This document shows positions 19,101 to 28,212 of a stretch of 64,000 nt of DNA, in pieces. The notes beneath the pieces were generated by a model. That model did not search any database. It saw only the letters and a program-made list of their open reading frames with translations, and had not been told where the DNA came from. The translations under genes and the position numbers were made by a program. The first letter of the stretch is position 1. Each line of letters starts with the position of its first letter. The DNA comes from Nocardia pseudobrasiliensis NBRC 108224 (lineage in GTDB: Bacteria; Actinomycetota; Actinomycetes; Mycobacteriales; Mycobacteriaceae): NCBI RefSeq assembly GCF_001613105.1, contig NZ_BDBS01000037.1, positions 62,001 to 126,000 on the forward strand. Reading direction: 5' to 3'.

Positions 19101-22037
19101 ATGGGTGACCGCGCGCTGCGGCCGCGGCAGGGCGCGGCGATCCAGCTTGCCGTGCACGGTCAGCGGGATCTCATCGATCACGGCGAAGGCCGAGGGCACC
19201 ATGTATTCGGGCAGCGTCGCGGCGGCGTGCGCGCGCACGTATTCCAGGTCGATGTCCAACCCCGCCTCGGGCACCACGTAGGCGACCAGCATCGCGCCCA
19301 CGGCATCGTCGCGCACCGCGACCGCCACGCAGTGCGCCACCTCCGGATGCGTGCCGATGGCGGCCTCGACCTCGCCGAGTTCGATCCGGAACCCGCGCAC
19401 CTTGACCTGTTCGTCGGCGCGACCGACGAATTCGATCTCACCGGCCGCATTGCGCCGGGCCAGATCGCCGGTCCGATACAGCCTGCCTCCCGGAGCGCCG
19501 AAGGGATCGGCGACGAATCGCTCCGCGGTCAGCCCGGACCTGCCCAGATAGCCGCGCGCGAGTTGCGCACCGCCCAGATAGATCTCGCCCACCACCCCGG
19601 CCGGCACCAGCTGCAGCGCCTCGTCCAGCAGATAGGCGTAGACATTGCGGTTCGGCACGCCGATCGGCACGATGCGGGTGCCCTGCGGCCCCTCGACGGT
19701 CATATGCGTCGAACACACCACGGCCTCGGTGGGCCCGTAGTGGTTGCGCAGTTCGGCGTCGAAGACACCGGCGAACTTGTCGGCGATCTCGCCCGGTAGC
19801 GCCTCGCCGCCGACCGGCACATGCCGCAGCGCGCGCCACTGGTTGACCTCCGGCAGCAGCAGGAAGGTGCTCAGCATGGACGGAACCATGTGCAGCACGG
19901 TCACCCCGCAGCGGGTGATCACATCGGCCACATACCGAATATCGCGGAACGCATCGGGTTTCGGCACGACCAGCCGCGCGCCGACGGTGAAGGTGACGAA
20001 GATGTCCAGCAGCGACGCGTCGAAGCTCACCGACGACGACTGCAGCAGCCGATCCCGCGCGGTCATCCCCCACTGTGCGGCGAAACCCTGGAGATGTTCG
20101 GCGATCGCGTTGTGCGGCACCGGAACACCCTTGGGTTTGCCCGTCGAACCGGAGGTATAGATGACGTAGGCCAGATTGCCGGGCCGCAGCGGGCGATCGG
20201 CTTCGGTGGGATTCAGGACGGACAGCCGTTCGGCCGATTCCTCGGCGGCGGCCAGTTCCACCCCGCCCAACACCATGCGCGGACGCGCGTCCTCGACCAG
20301 GTAGTCGATGCGCTCGTCCGGATAGGCCGGATCGATCGGCAGATACGCGGCGCCCGCCTTGAGCACGCCCAGCACCGCCACCACGAATTCGACCGAATTC
20401 GACAGCCGCAGTCCGACGATGTCCTCCGCGCCGACGCCGTGGCCGATCAGCCAGTGCGCCAGGCGATTGGCGCGCTCGTTCAGCGCGCGGTAGCTCAGTT
20501 CGATATCGCGGTCGGGGGCCACGATCGCGACCGCGGCCGGATCGGCGGCGACGCGGCGTTCGAACAGCTCGACCATGGTGGTCGGCGCGGCGGGCGCCAG
20601 TTCCCCGTGCGACAGCTCCAGCACGCGGGCACGGCCCCGCGCGCCGAGCATATCGATATCGCCGAGGCGGCGACGCGGATCGGTCAGGGCGGCGTCCAGC
20701 AGGCGCACATAGTGTTCGCCGAGCTGTTCGACGAGTTCGGATTCGATCGCGCCGGTGCGATACTCGATATCCAGCTGCGCGCCATCGGATTCCAGCGCGA
20801 CGGATAGGCCGAGCGGCACCTGCGCGACCGGGCTGCGCAGATCCAGCGCCGCCGAGACGACGCCGGGCAGATCGAAACCGTCGGCGGATTTGCGGACGCT
20901 GAAGCCGAGGCGGACCAGCTGCTCGAGGCCGTCGCGGCCGCCGTGGCGCTCCGGATTCGCCTCGCGCACCACGCGATCGATGCCGACGCCGTCGTGGGCG
21001 AACGCGCCCAGGGCGGTTTCGCGTATCCTCGCGACCAGTTCGGCGAAGGTGTCGGCCGGGCCGGGCGTCGCGCGCAGCAGCAGGGTGTTGCCGAAATAGC
21101 CGATGGCTTCCTCGGCGATGACGTTGCGACGCAGGGTGATCGGGACCGACACCAGGAAGTCGGTCGCTGCGGTGTAGCGGTGTACCACCGCGCTCCATGC
21201 CGCCAGCAGCACCATGAACGGGGTGGCCGACTGTTCGCGCGCGAAAGCCTCCACCCGCTCGATCAATTCGGCCGGCACCGCACGCAGGCAGTGCTCGGCG
21301 GCCTTGTCGGTGGTGGCCGCCGCGCGGCCGGGTAGCTCCAGCGGCTCGGGCAGCGGGCGCAGTGTCCGCCGCCAGTAGTCCAGATCCGCCTCGTCGCCGG
21401 GGATATCACCGACATCGGCGAATTGGCCACGCAGGGTAGGTAATTCGCCATCACCATAGGCGACGTTGAGTTCGCGGAACAGCACCGCCCAGGAATCGTC
21501 GTCCCAGCAGATGTGGTGCACGACCAGAACAAGGACGTGCTCATCGGCCGCGGTGCGAATCAGCAGGACGCGCACCGGAGATTCGGTGGCCAGATCGAAC
21601 GACCGCCCGAACTCCCGGCGCGCGAGCACCTCCAGTCGCAGGCCGCGGCTGCTCTCGGGCAGTTCACTCAGATCGTGGGTATGCCACTGCGGAGCGAGCT
21701 CGGCGTGCGCGAGCTGATACGGCTCGCCGTCCTCCCCGACACCGTATGTGGTGCGCAGGATCTCGTGCCGCGCGACGACGGTGTCGAACGCCCGCCGCAG
21801 CCGCTGCGGGTCCAGGGAGCCGGTCAGCCGATAGCCGACGCAGATATTGAGTGTGACGTCCTGCGGATCACGGGTCTGCAAGAACCACAGCCGCCGCTGG
21901 CCGGCCGACAGCGCCAGCCGCTCACCGACATGGCCGCGCACCGCCGGCGCGGCGGATTCGGCGGCGGCGACACCGCTTTCGGCCATGCGCCGCAGCAGCA
22001 GCGCGCGCCGACGTTCGAGGACGGAGTTGTCGGTCAT
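16191..22037 (-). CDS. NRPS, C-A-PCP-C-A(degenerate)-PCP
   Basis: 1948 residues. Module 1: condensation (HHICWDDDSW near residue 175), a complete adenylation domain (YVIYTSGSTGKPKGVPVPH near 625, RNHYGPTEAVV, YRTGDLARR, GRADEQVKVRGFRIELGE) and carrier protein (FFELGGHSLLATRL near 1016). Module 2: condensation (HHLVVDHWSF near 1204), then about 290 residues that resemble an adenylation domain but lack the P-loop TSGSTG, the YGPTE motif, the GRxDxQVKxRG hinge and the C-terminal lysine region, then a carrier protein (FFALGGDSVISIQW near 1867). The start at 22037 has AGGGAG five bases upstream; a GTG at 22067 overlaps the previous stop. Gene order matches mbtE; the second module probably works without its own activation step. 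Confidence 0.85.
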   Translation of the reverse strand: MTDNSVLERRRALLLRRMAESGVAAAESAAPAVRGHVGERLALSAGQRRLWFLQTRDPQDVTLNICVGYRLTGSLDPQRLRRAFDTVVARHEILRTTYGVGEDGEPYQLAHAELAPQWHTHDLSELPESSRGLRLEVLARREFGRSFDLATESPVRVLLIRTAADEHVLVLVVHHICWDDDSWAVLFRELNVAYGDGELPTLRGQFADVGDIPGDEADLDYWRRTLRPLPEPLELPGRAAATTDKAAEHCLRAVPAELIERVEAFAREQSATPFMVLLAAWSAVVHRYTAATDFLVSVPITLRRNVIAEEAIGYFGNTLLLRATPGPADTFAELVARIRETALGAFAHDGVGIDRVVREANPERHGGRDGLEQLVRLGFSVRKSADGFDLPGVVSAALDLRSPVAQVPLGLSVALESDGAQLDIEYRTGAIESELVEQLGEHYVRLLDAALTDPRRRLGDIDMLGARGRARVLELSHGELAPAAPTTMVELFERRVAADPAAVAIVAPDRDIELSYRALNERANRLAHWLIGHGVGAEDIVGLRLSNSVEFVVAVLGVLKAGAAYLPIDPAYPDERIDYLVEDARPRMVLGGVELAAAEESAERLSVLNPTEADRPLRPGNLAYVIYTSGSTGKPKGVPVPHNAIAEHLQGFAAQWGMTARDRLLQSSSVSFDASLLDIFVTFTVGARLVVPKPDAFRDIRYVADVITRCGVTVLHMVPSMLSTFLLLPEVNQWRALRHVPVGGEALPGEIADKFAGVFDAELRNHYGPTEAVVCSTHMTVEGPQGTRIVPIGVPNRNVYAYLLDEALQLVPAGVVGEIYLGGAQLARGYLGRSGLTAERFVADPFGAPGGRLYRTGDLARRNAAGEIEFVGRADEQVKVRGFRIELGEVEAAIGTHPEVAHCVAVAVRDDAVGAMLVAYVVPEAGLDIDLEYVRAHAAATLPEYMVPSAFAVIDEIPLTVHGKLDRRALPRPQRAVTHRYREPATATEARLARLFGRIFERDRIGADDSFFELGGHSLLATRLIVLIRSEFDVTLDVRAPFDTPTVAGLAALIEATPAASAPAVPALSKQPRPERIPLSHSQLATWFHRRMEGPTPVGNIPFAIRVDGALDVAALAAAVGDVIARHEALRTVFPEADGLPYQSIRPVESVEVPVTVLDDPDLLREVLATEARHCFAVESELLIRPRILLLGNDSHVLSLLVHHLVVDHWSFRTILGDLCRAYAARSVGMQPEWAALPIDYADYALWQRDTVDAEPARLDYWRGALAGLPDEITVAADRPRPAILGKNGHVTRFAVPAGLRARLREVAERAGATEFMLYQAAVVTLLHKLGAGVDIPLGTPVANRVDPAAADLVGLLANMVVLRNDLSGDPTLATVLERSRAVALDAYNHQSVPIERVVEALNPPRSRSRNPLFQAMMHFREADWAADDIRLGAAAVRVLPLDFDISLLDLSINFFAEGDGGLNASVIVNADLYDARSAEAFAQRMIRVLEAFADRPETPLAELDLLSPQERHRLTGEWATGVEPADVLSVAQLLRRGREVPPVRTAVRCGGAALTYHQLLDGIDPVIDDASVHGLKAIVRRLEKDCASGEDNRHVQGEVRFGAAALAAAVADRRALAAERRTASVDPALGSADVRLIAAPWGGLEVTVELLAAVADGATLIVATEAQRDDPVALVDLVRTHAVTHVVADPNTLARFVQTGVSMLPSVLRWDVLGTSWPAALPDLLPALSTGSLATFSYRTPGYMGPVARGPLDGEGLARPIPGARVLILDENQRPVPPGVIGRVYVGGAAAGVDGGDRLYRTDDRARWTFDGRLSLVSDAPAAPQRRASTGASGGETERHLIALLEELLEIEDVTAEDNFFALGGDSVISIQWSVRAAENGLPMTPQMVFEYMTIAELAAAVDAARATPPVEILTTATESEPIAPENLSGLDNSALAALGAAWKAAR

Positions 22038-22063
22038 CTCGCTCCCTGAGTTTTTCATTCGCG

Positions 22064-25000
22064 TCACGCCTGCTCGGTCGCCATCAGACGCACGACGTCA
22101 TCGAGCGACGCGCCCCCCAGGATCGCCGCGACCGGCAGGTCGCGATTCAGTTCGGACTGCACCCGCTTACGGAAGTCCAACGCCTGCAACGAATCCAGTC
22201 CCAGCGCTACCAGCGGCACGGAGCCGTCCAGTGTGTTCGGCCCGTCGGCGCCGATCACCTTGCCCAGTTCGCGGCGCACCTGTTCGGCCAGGCTCATGGC
22301 GGGCGGGTCGGCGACGGCGACGGCGACCACCGGATCGGATGTCACCGTCGGCGCGGGCAGCGGGGCGATCGTCTCGACCGCAAGGGATTCCGCGTACCGC
22401 ACCACGCGCTCGAGCAACGGTTCGAAGCCGGATACCGAGACGATGTCGCGCATGGCGGGCCAGTCCGCCGCGGCGACGATCCGGTTGGCCGCACCCGGCC
22501 GATCGGCGTGTTCGCTCAAACCCGTGGTCATCGCGTCTACGGCCGTCATCGTCACCGCACCGGTGGCCTCGACCGAATCGGCATTGGTCGAATACGCCTC
22601 CCCCGGTAGCCGCCACAGTCCCCACTGCACCGCCACCGCGTCGATGCCCTCGGCACGCAGTCGCAGGGCCAATACATCCAGCATCCGGTTCAGTACGGCG
22701 TAGAGCAGCTGCCCGCGACCGCCGAAGGTGGCCGACATCGAGGAACACAGCACCACCCGGCAGTCCGGCGTGCGCGGGAGTTCGCGTAGCACCACATCCG
22801 CGCCGAAGATCTTGGCGGCGGCCAGTTCCCGCGTCTTCTCGGCCGTGATCTCGGCCAGGTCGGCGTGGACGAAATTCACCGCCGCGTGCACGATCAGATT
22901 CGCGGGGTCGTCGGTCACCGCCGCCACGGCCGCCGGGTCGGTGATATCGCAGGCGACGACCTGGATCTCGGTCGTACCGGCGGCGCGCAGGGCGCGGATG
23001 CGCCGAGCGACCGCCGAGGTCTCGCCCGACCGGCTGAGCAGTGTGATTCGCCGCGCGCCCTGTCGTACGTAGTGATCGCAGAACTCCATGCCGAGCGCGC
23101 CGGTGCCGCCGGTGATCACGACGTGATCCGGGTTCCGCGGCCCGGACGCCGGATGCGGTGCCGTATCGACATCCAGGCGTTTGGCGTAGACGCCGTTGCC
23201 GCGCAGGGCGAGTTGCGGCTCAGCCTTCACATGGAGCGCGCGCACCAGCGCCGCCGCCACGCTCGCATCGGCCTGCCCGACGGCCAGGTCCACATGCCGG
23301 AAGTTGGGCCCGAGGTATTCGACAGCGAGACAACGGAATCCGGCCGACACCGCGCCGTGCCACAGGTTCGGGGCGGGATCGGAGTCGACGACCGCTTCGC
23401 CGCCGACGGTCACCAGCCAGCACTCCCGGACACCGTCGAGGTCGGGCAGCCAGGCGGGATCGCCGAAAAACGCGGCGACCTCGTCGATGGCGGCGGTCAC
23501 GTCCAGATCGGGGGACTCGGGCAGCAGGACCACCACCGTATCCGCGTCACCCACACCACCGTCGGAATACAGCCGGGCCGAACCGCCGTGGTTATAGGTG
23601 GCCGTGCACAGGGCGGCCGCCAATTCGGGGCAGCGCCCGGTGTGATCGACGACCAGCACATCGCGCGGCGGGACCAGGGAGCGGCGCTCCAGTCGCGTCC
23701 AGGATTCGGCCAGCCGCAGCGGACGGACCGGCTCGGCCTCCGAGCATGCCTCCGCGGCCGACGATCCCGCCGCAGCCCACAGCCGCTGCGATTTCATCAC
23801 CGTATGCGGGAAGTCCGGCAGCGGCGGACACACCGTGTCCTCGACACACAGCGCCTGCCAGTCGTAACCGAGGTCGGATACGGCGACGGCGGCCAGGTTG
23901 GCGGTGAACTCCCGCAGGCTGTCGGCGGTGCGCAGCGAGGTGCCCAGTACCGCGAACTCACGCGGGGGCAACTCCGGATTTCGCGGGACCAGTGTCAAAT
24001 TCTCCTGCAGCGCCAGTTGCAGGGTCGGATGTTCGGCCACCTCGATGAACGTGTCGATGCCGTCGGTAGCGGCGGCCACGATCGCGAGGTCGAAGCGGAC
24101 GCGGTTGCGTAGATTCCAATACCAGTACTCTTCGTGCTCGAGCTCCGTGGTGATGCGTTCACCGAGAGTCGCTCCGTAACAGGGTATTTCGCTGTCGGCG
24201 AAGTGAGAGCCGCTCATACCGTCGAAGATTCGCTCCTGGAAGGTGCGCCGCAGCTCGGCGACCAGCGAGGTATGCGCCGGGTACGAAACCCGGATCTCCT
24301 TGGCGAACTGCCCTTTCGCGGTTGCCTCCGCGATGATCTCGACAATGGCGTCCCGATCACCCGCGATGGCGAGGATGTGCGGCGAATTGATCACGGCCAG
24401 CTCCGCCCAGCCCGATCGGCGGGCCAGCAGCACCTCGCAGGCGTCCCGGTCCATGCCCAGCACGGCCATCGACATGCCGCGCGGGGAAAGCTGATCGACC
24501 AGTCGGGATCTGTGGGTCACGACGTAGACCGAATCGCCGCGCGTCATCACACCGGCGATATGCCCGGCCGCCAGTTCACCCTGGCTGTGGCCGACCGTCG
24601 CCGCGGGTCGCACGCCCGCGGCCTGCCACATGGCGGCCAACCCGGACATGTGAAACATCAAGGCGGGCTGTACTTCCCATACCGCGTCCTCGTAACGGCC
24701 CTGCTCGCCGAGCAGGTAGTGCAGGGGCTGCGCATGTCCGAAGCGCTCCTCGTGCACGGCCGCACAGGCTCGTACCTCGTCCCGATACGCCTGGGACAGT
24801 TCGTAATACAGCTTGCCCATACCCGGGCGCTGACTGCCCTGACCGGGAAAGACGAATCCGATGCGCCGTGCGGACGCCGTACCGGTGACTACGGCCGGAT
24901 GTTCCACCTCCGAGGCAACGGCGATCAGCGCGGCGAGCAACTCCTCGCGGGTGCGCACCATGATCAACGCGCGCTGCCGCCGCGCGATTCTGGTGCGGAA

Positions 25001-25147
25001 CAGCATGTCCGCCACCCGCTCCGGCGTCACCCGGTCGTTCTCGCTGAGATAGGCCGACAGCCGCGTCGCCTCGGCGTGTAACCCGGCGGCGGTATCGGAG
25101 GTCAGCAGCACCGGAACGGTGTCATCCGGGAGCCGGTACTCAGACAT
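22064..25147 (-). CDS. mbtD: polyketide synthase AT-KR-ACP (MbtD-like)
   Basis: 1027 residues, near the length of M. tuberculosis MbtD. Order: acyltransferase (GFVFPGQGSQRPGMG, nucleophile motif GHSQGELAAG near 187, SYPAHTSLV), a linker with an incomplete Rossmann half, ketoreductase (VVITGGTGALGMEFCDHYV near 679; the LCSSMSATFGGRGQ serine and the YAVLNRML tyrosine/asparagine are present) and carrier protein (GLDSLQALDFRKRV near 984). It lacks a ketosynthase, which is on the preceding gene. Together they should make a 3-hydroxyacyl unit that becomes the ester link in mycobactin/nocobactin-type siderophores. The ATG at 25147 overlaps the ketosynthase stop by 8 bases and has GGAGGAG upstream. 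The AT motif does not settle malonyl or methylmalonyl use. Confidence 0.87.
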   Translation of the reverse strand: MSEYRLPDDTVPVLLTSDTAAGLHAEATRLSAYLSENDRVTPERVADMLFRTRIARRQRALIMVRTREELLAALIAVASEVEHPAVVTGTASARRIGFVFPGQGSQRPGMGKLYYELSQAYRDEVRACAAVHEERFGHAQPLHYLLGEQGRYEDAVWEVQPALMFHMSGLAAMWQAAGVRPAATVGHSQGELAAGHIAGVMTRGDSVYVVTHRSRLVDQLSPRGMSMAVLGMDRDACEVLLARRSGWAELAVINSPHILAIAGDRDAIVEIIAEATAKGQFAKEIRVSYPAHTSLVAELRRTFQERIFDGMSGSHFADSEIPCYGATLGERITTELEHEEYWYWNLRNRVRFDLAIVAAATDGIDTFIEVAEHPTLQLALQENLTLVPRNPELPPREFAVLGTSLRTADSLREFTANLAAVAVSDLGYDWQALCVEDTVCPPLPDFPHTVMKSQRLWAAAGSSAAEACSEAEPVRPLRLAESWTRLERRSLVPPRDVLVVDHTGRCPELAAALCTATYNHGGSARLYSDGGVGDADTVVVLLPESPDLDVTAAIDEVAAFFGDPAWLPDLDGVRECWLVTVGGEAVVDSDPAPNLWHGAVSAGFRCLAVEYLGPNFRHVDLAVGQADASVAAALVRALHVKAEPQLALRGNGVYAKRLDVDTAPHPASGPRNPDHVVITGGTGALGMEFCDHYVRQGARRITLLSRSGETSAVARRIRALRAAGTTEIQVVACDITDPAAVAAVTDDPANLIVHAAVNFVHADLAEITAEKTRELAAAKIFGADVVLRELPRTPDCRVVLCSSMSATFGGRGQLLYAVLNRMLDVLALRLRAEGIDAVAVQWGLWRLPGEAYSTNADSVEATGAVTMTAVDAMTTGLSEHADRPGAANRIVAAADWPAMRDIVSVSGFEPLLERVVRYAESLAVETIAPLPAPTVTSDPVVAVAVADPPAMSLAEQVRRELGKVIGADGPNTLDGSVPLVALGLDSLQALDFRKRVQSELNRDLPVAAILGGASLDDVVRLMATEQA

Positions 25148-26456
25148 GGGACTCCTCCGCGACGGGCATGGCGACAACGGCGTGCGCATTGGTCCCCGCG
25201 ACGCCGAAGGACGACACCGCGCCGTAGCGCACACCATCGGCCGGATCCCACGTCGTCAACTCGGTCGCCAGGCGCAGACTGGTGGCCTCCCAATCGACCG
25301 CGTCGGTGGGATTGTCGGCGAACAGGCTCGGGGCGATCTGCCCGTGCAGGCCGCACAGCAGCACCTTGATCAGACCGAGTACGCCCGAGGCCGCCTGGGC
25401 GTGGCCCGCATTGGATTTCACCGAACCCAGCAGTGGGCCGTTCGTACGCTCCGGCGCGCCGTACACCTGCGCCAGCGCGGCCAGTTCCAGCGGGTCGCCG
25501 ACCGGCGTACCGGTGCCGTGGCCCTCGATCAGGCCGACCCGATCGGCCGGAATCCCGGCCGCCGCAAGGGTTCTGTTGATCAGCCGCCGCTGCGCCGCGG
25601 CGCTGGGCACGGCCAGCGGCGCGCCCTTGCCGTTGTGGTTGATGCCACTGGCCAGCAACCGGCCGTAGACGCGGTGCCCGAGTTCGCGGGCCCGCGACTC
25701 GCGTTCCAGCACAACGACACCCGCGCCCTCACCCCACAACGTGCCGGTCGCATCCGCTGCGTACGCGCGGCAGTGGCCGTCGGTGGCCAGGGCATTGTTC
25801 TTGGAGAATTCGAAAAAGGCCGCGGGTGAACCCATTACGCAGACGCCACCGGCCAATGCCCAGTCGCACTCCCCGCCCCGAATGGCGTTCGCGGCGAGAT
25901 GCAATGCCGACAGCGCCGAGGCGCACGCCGTGTCGACGGACAGCGACGGCCCGATCAGGCCGAGCCCGTGCGAGATTCGTCCGGCCACCGCGCCCAGTGC
26001 CGAGCCGGTGGCCCGGTAGCCGCTGAACTCGGTGACCGCCGCGGCGCGTGGACCGTACTCGGCGATGGACACGCCCATGTAGCAGCCGACCTCCGCGCCG
26101 TCGAGCAGGCCCGGATTGATTCCGGCATGTTCGAGGGCGCGCCATGCCACGCGCATCGCGACCCGCTGCTGCGGATCCATCGCGACGGCCTCGCGCGGGG
26201 TGATGCCGAAGAACATCGGATCGAATTCCGTTGCGCCGTCGAGGAATCCGCCCGCGTCACGAACCCGACTCCAGCCCTCGCGGCGATGCAGCGACAGCAG
26301 CCGGTCCACCGGCCATTCGCGATCGCGGGGGAACGGCCCGATCAGCTCACGACCGGCCGCCAACGCCGACCAGAACCCGTCCGGGGTCTCGATACCGCCG
26401 GGGGCCTCGATCGCCATGCCCGACACCACGATCGGGTCGTCCGCGGGCGTAGTCAT
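25140..26456 (-). CDS. mbtC: stand-alone beta-ketoacyl synthase (MbtC-like)
   Basis: 438 residues. All ketosynthase catalytic residues are present: cysteine in VDTACASALSALH near residue 175, histidines in EGHGTGTPVGDP and KSNAGHAQAASG. The N-terminus (IVVSGMAIEAPGGIETPDGFW) is very close to what I recall of mycobacterial MbtC, and the size matches. It acts with the AT-KR-ACP protein encoded next to extend an acyl chain by one unit. The start at 26456 overlaps the thioesterase stop (ATGA at 26453-26456); upstream sequence in the same frame has no homology. In Nocardia the equivalent gene belongs to the nbt cluster. Confidence 0.88.
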   Translation of the reverse strand: MTTPADDPIVVSGMAIEAPGGIETPDGFWSALAAGRELIGPFPRDREWPVDRLLSLHRREGWSRVRDAGGFLDGATEFDPMFFGITPREAVAMDPQQRVAMRVAWRALEHAGINPGLLDGAEVGCYMGVSIAEYGPRAAAVTEFSGYRATGSALGAVAGRISHGLGLIGPSLSVDTACASALSALHLAANAIRGGECDWALAGGVCVMGSPAAFFEFSKNNALATDGHCRAYAADATGTLWGEGAGVVVLERESRARELGHRVYGRLLASGINHNGKGAPLAVPSAAAQRRLINRTLAAAGIPADRVGLIEGHGTGTPVGDPLELAALAQVYGAPERTNGPLLGSVKSNAGHAQAASGVLGLIKVLLCGLHGQIAPSLFADNPTDAVDWEATSLRLATELTTWDPADGVRYGAVSSFGVAGTNAHAVVAMPVAEESHV

Positions 26457-27208
26457 CGGACCGGATCGAGCTCGGGTACCAGCAGTTCGACGATGCCTTC
26501 GACATTGTCGTTGTGGTAGAAGTGCCCGCCGTCGAAGACGGTCACCTCGATCTCGCGCTCGCTGTGCCCCGCCCACGCGTACAGATCGCGCGTGGTGACC
26601 AGCGGGTCCTCCACACCGCCCAGTGCGTGAATAGCGCTGCGCACCTTGACATCCGGCGAGCAGGTATAGGCGTCGAAGGCGCGATAGTCGGCCTTGATCA
26701 CCGGCAGCGCCATCCGCATCACCTCGCGGTTCGCCATGACCTCCTGGCCGGTGCCCTCCAGCCGCCCCATATGGTCGAGCACCTGCTCGTCATCGGTCGG
26801 ATGCGGCGGCAGTTCCGCGGCCCGCATCGGGGGGACCGCCGCCGAGGCCGCCAGCAGCCGGACCTCCACGCCCGCGGCCTCGGCGAGGCGGACCAGTTCG
26901 AAGCCGACCATCGCACCCAGGCTGTGTCCGAACACGGTCAGCGGAAGACCTCGATGATGCTGGGAGGCAATGAATTCCGCGAACGCACCCTGAGCGATCT
27001 CGGGCACCGTCGCACAGGCCGCCTCGCGAGCGCGGTCCTGACGGCCCGGGTATTGGAAGACGACGACGTCGAAGTGCGCGCTGAGCGCCTTGGAGAACGT
27101 CCGGTAGGCCGAGGCGCCGGTTCCCGCGTGCGGGCAGATCAACAGGGGCGGAAGATCGGCGGACGCCGGCTTGTGGAACTGCCGGACCCAGCCGAGTGGT
27201 GCTGGCAT
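26453..27208 (-). CDS. type II thioesterase (alpha/beta hydrolase)
   Basis: 251 residues of the GrsT/TEII class: LLICPHAGTGASAYRTFSKAL at the N-terminus, nucleophile motif VFGHSLGAMVGFEL, MRAAELPPHPTDDEQVL and a C-terminal VFDGGHFYHNDN with the catalytic histidine. Such enzymes remove wrong acyl groups from carrier proteins of NRPS/PKS lines. It lies between the formyltransferase and ketosynthase genes, with AGGAG nine bases before the ATG and a 27-base gap to the upstream gene. Because neither NRPS in this operon has an integrated thioesterase, a role in product release cannot be excluded. Confidence 0.88.
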   Translation of the reverse strand: MPAPLGWVRQFHKPASADLPPLLICPHAGTGASAYRTFSKALSAHFDVVVFQYPGRQDRAREAACATVPEIAQGAFAEFIASQHHRGLPLTVFGHSLGAMVGFELVRLAEAAGVEVRLLAASAAVPPMRAAELPPHPTDDEQVLDHMGRLEGTGQEVMANREVMRMALPVIKADYRAFDAYTCSPDVKVRSAIHALGGVEDPLVTTRDLYAWAGHSEREIEVTVFDGGHFYHNDNVEGIVELLVPELDPVR

Positions 27209-27235
27209 GACGGGAAACTCCTGCGGTCGGTCAGA

Positions 27236-28177
27236 TCACTCGGGTGTGGCGGTGAGATATCCACCGCGAGTGAAGAATTCGGCGGCCCGATGTTCGCGCC
27301 CGTCTGCGGTGCGCACGCGCAGGATCAGCAGGCCGTGATTGTTTCCCCGATAGGCGTCGGGACCGCAGACGACAGCGCCGCCGCCCTCCTGCACGATCAC
27401 CCGTCCGGGCGTTCCGCCGTAGCGGGCCTCGGAGATCGCGGCCTCGAGCACCTCGATGCGCTCGCCGCGGTAGTAGGCGAACGCGCGTGGATAGGGCTCC
27501 GACAGCGCCCGCACAAAACGCTCCAGGTCGACCGCGGGCCACGACCAGTCGATGCGGCTGTCGCGGTCGGAGCGCTTGTGGAAGTAGGTGCGCTCGGCCT
27601 TGTGCTGTGGCCGCCAGCGCGCGGTGCCGGATTCGATCGCGGTCAGGGCTTCGTGCAGGGCGCCGGGGATGAGCTCCATCCCGGCCTCGACCAGTTCGGT
27701 TCCGGTTGCCTTGGGCGGCACCGGAAGTGCGTGCTGGACCAGGATGTCGCCGGTGTCCAGACCCTCGTCCATGCGGTGGATGGTCAGCCCGATCTCGGTT
27801 TCACCGCTGATCAGCGCCCACAGCACCGGCGAGAATCCGGTGAACTTGGGCAGCAGCGAATCGTGCAGGTTCAAGGTGCCGTGCGGGGGCAGGTTGTACA
27901 GCTCCGCGGGCATCCAGGTGTACCAGCTGTTGACCACGATCAGATCGGGTTCGGCGCGCTTGACCAGGTCGATGGTCTCGGCATCGGCCCGCTCGGTGAG
28001 GTGGACCGGGATGCCGTGCTCGCGCGCCAGCTCCTCCACCGAGTCGTTCCAGATCGCCTTGTACGACTGCTCGCTCGTCGGGTGGGTGACGGCGAGCACC
28101 ACCTCGTGGTCCGAATCGATCAGAGCCTGCAGGGTTTTGCGGCCCCAGGTCTGGTAGCCGAACGACACGATACGCAT
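27236..28177 (-). CDS. formyltransferase (methionyl-tRNA formyltransferase-like) for hydroxamate formylation
   Basis: 313 residues. The formyltransferase core is intact: NLHDSLLPKFTGFSPVLWAL carries the conserved Asn/His and SLLP loop, and RMDEGLDTGDIL the catalytic aspartate. A C-terminal Fmt-like domain follows (VNSWYTW before; RIDWSWPAVDLERFVRAL, YPRAFAYY after). Relatives next to N-hydroxylases and NRPSs transfer formyl from N10-formyl-tetrahydrofolate to N-hydroxy-ornithine or N-hydroxy-lysine (rhodochelin and coelichelin pathways are examples). Placed directly after an MbtG-type hydroxylase it probably makes N6-formyl-N6-hydroxylysine, as found in formobactin, amamistatin and brasilibactin. 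The RBS GGAGG precedes the ATG. An iron box lies just upstream. Confidence 0.82.
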   Translation of the reverse strand: MRIVSFGYQTWGRKTLQALIDSDHEVVLAVTHPTSEQSYKAIWNDSVEELAREHGIPVHLTERADAETIDLVKRAEPDLIVVNSWYTWMPAELYNLPPHGTLNLHDSLLPKFTGFSPVLWALISGETEIGLTIHRMDEGLDTGDILVQHALPVPPKATGTELVEAGMELIPGALHEALTAIESGTARWRPQHKAERTYFHKRSDRDSRIDWSWPAVDLERFVRALSEPYPRAFAYYRGERIEVLEAAISEARYGGTPGRVIVQEGGGAVVCGPDAYRGNNHGLLILRVRTADGREHRAAEFFTRGGYLTATPE

Positions 28178-28193
28178 ACAACCTCCAGTTAAC

Positions 28194-28212
28194 TAAGCTG
28201 AGCCTAACCTAT
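28194..28212 (-). promoter_or_regulatory. IdeR/DtxR-like iron box before the formyltransferase
   Basis: Read on the minus strand, ATAGGTTAGGCTCAGCTTA matches the IdeR/DtxR consensus at 15 of 19 positions by my count. It overlaps the stop codon of the N-hydroxylase gene and lies 17 bases upstream of the formyltransferase start. This suggests a second, iron-controlled promoter inside the operon. Confidence 0.65.
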
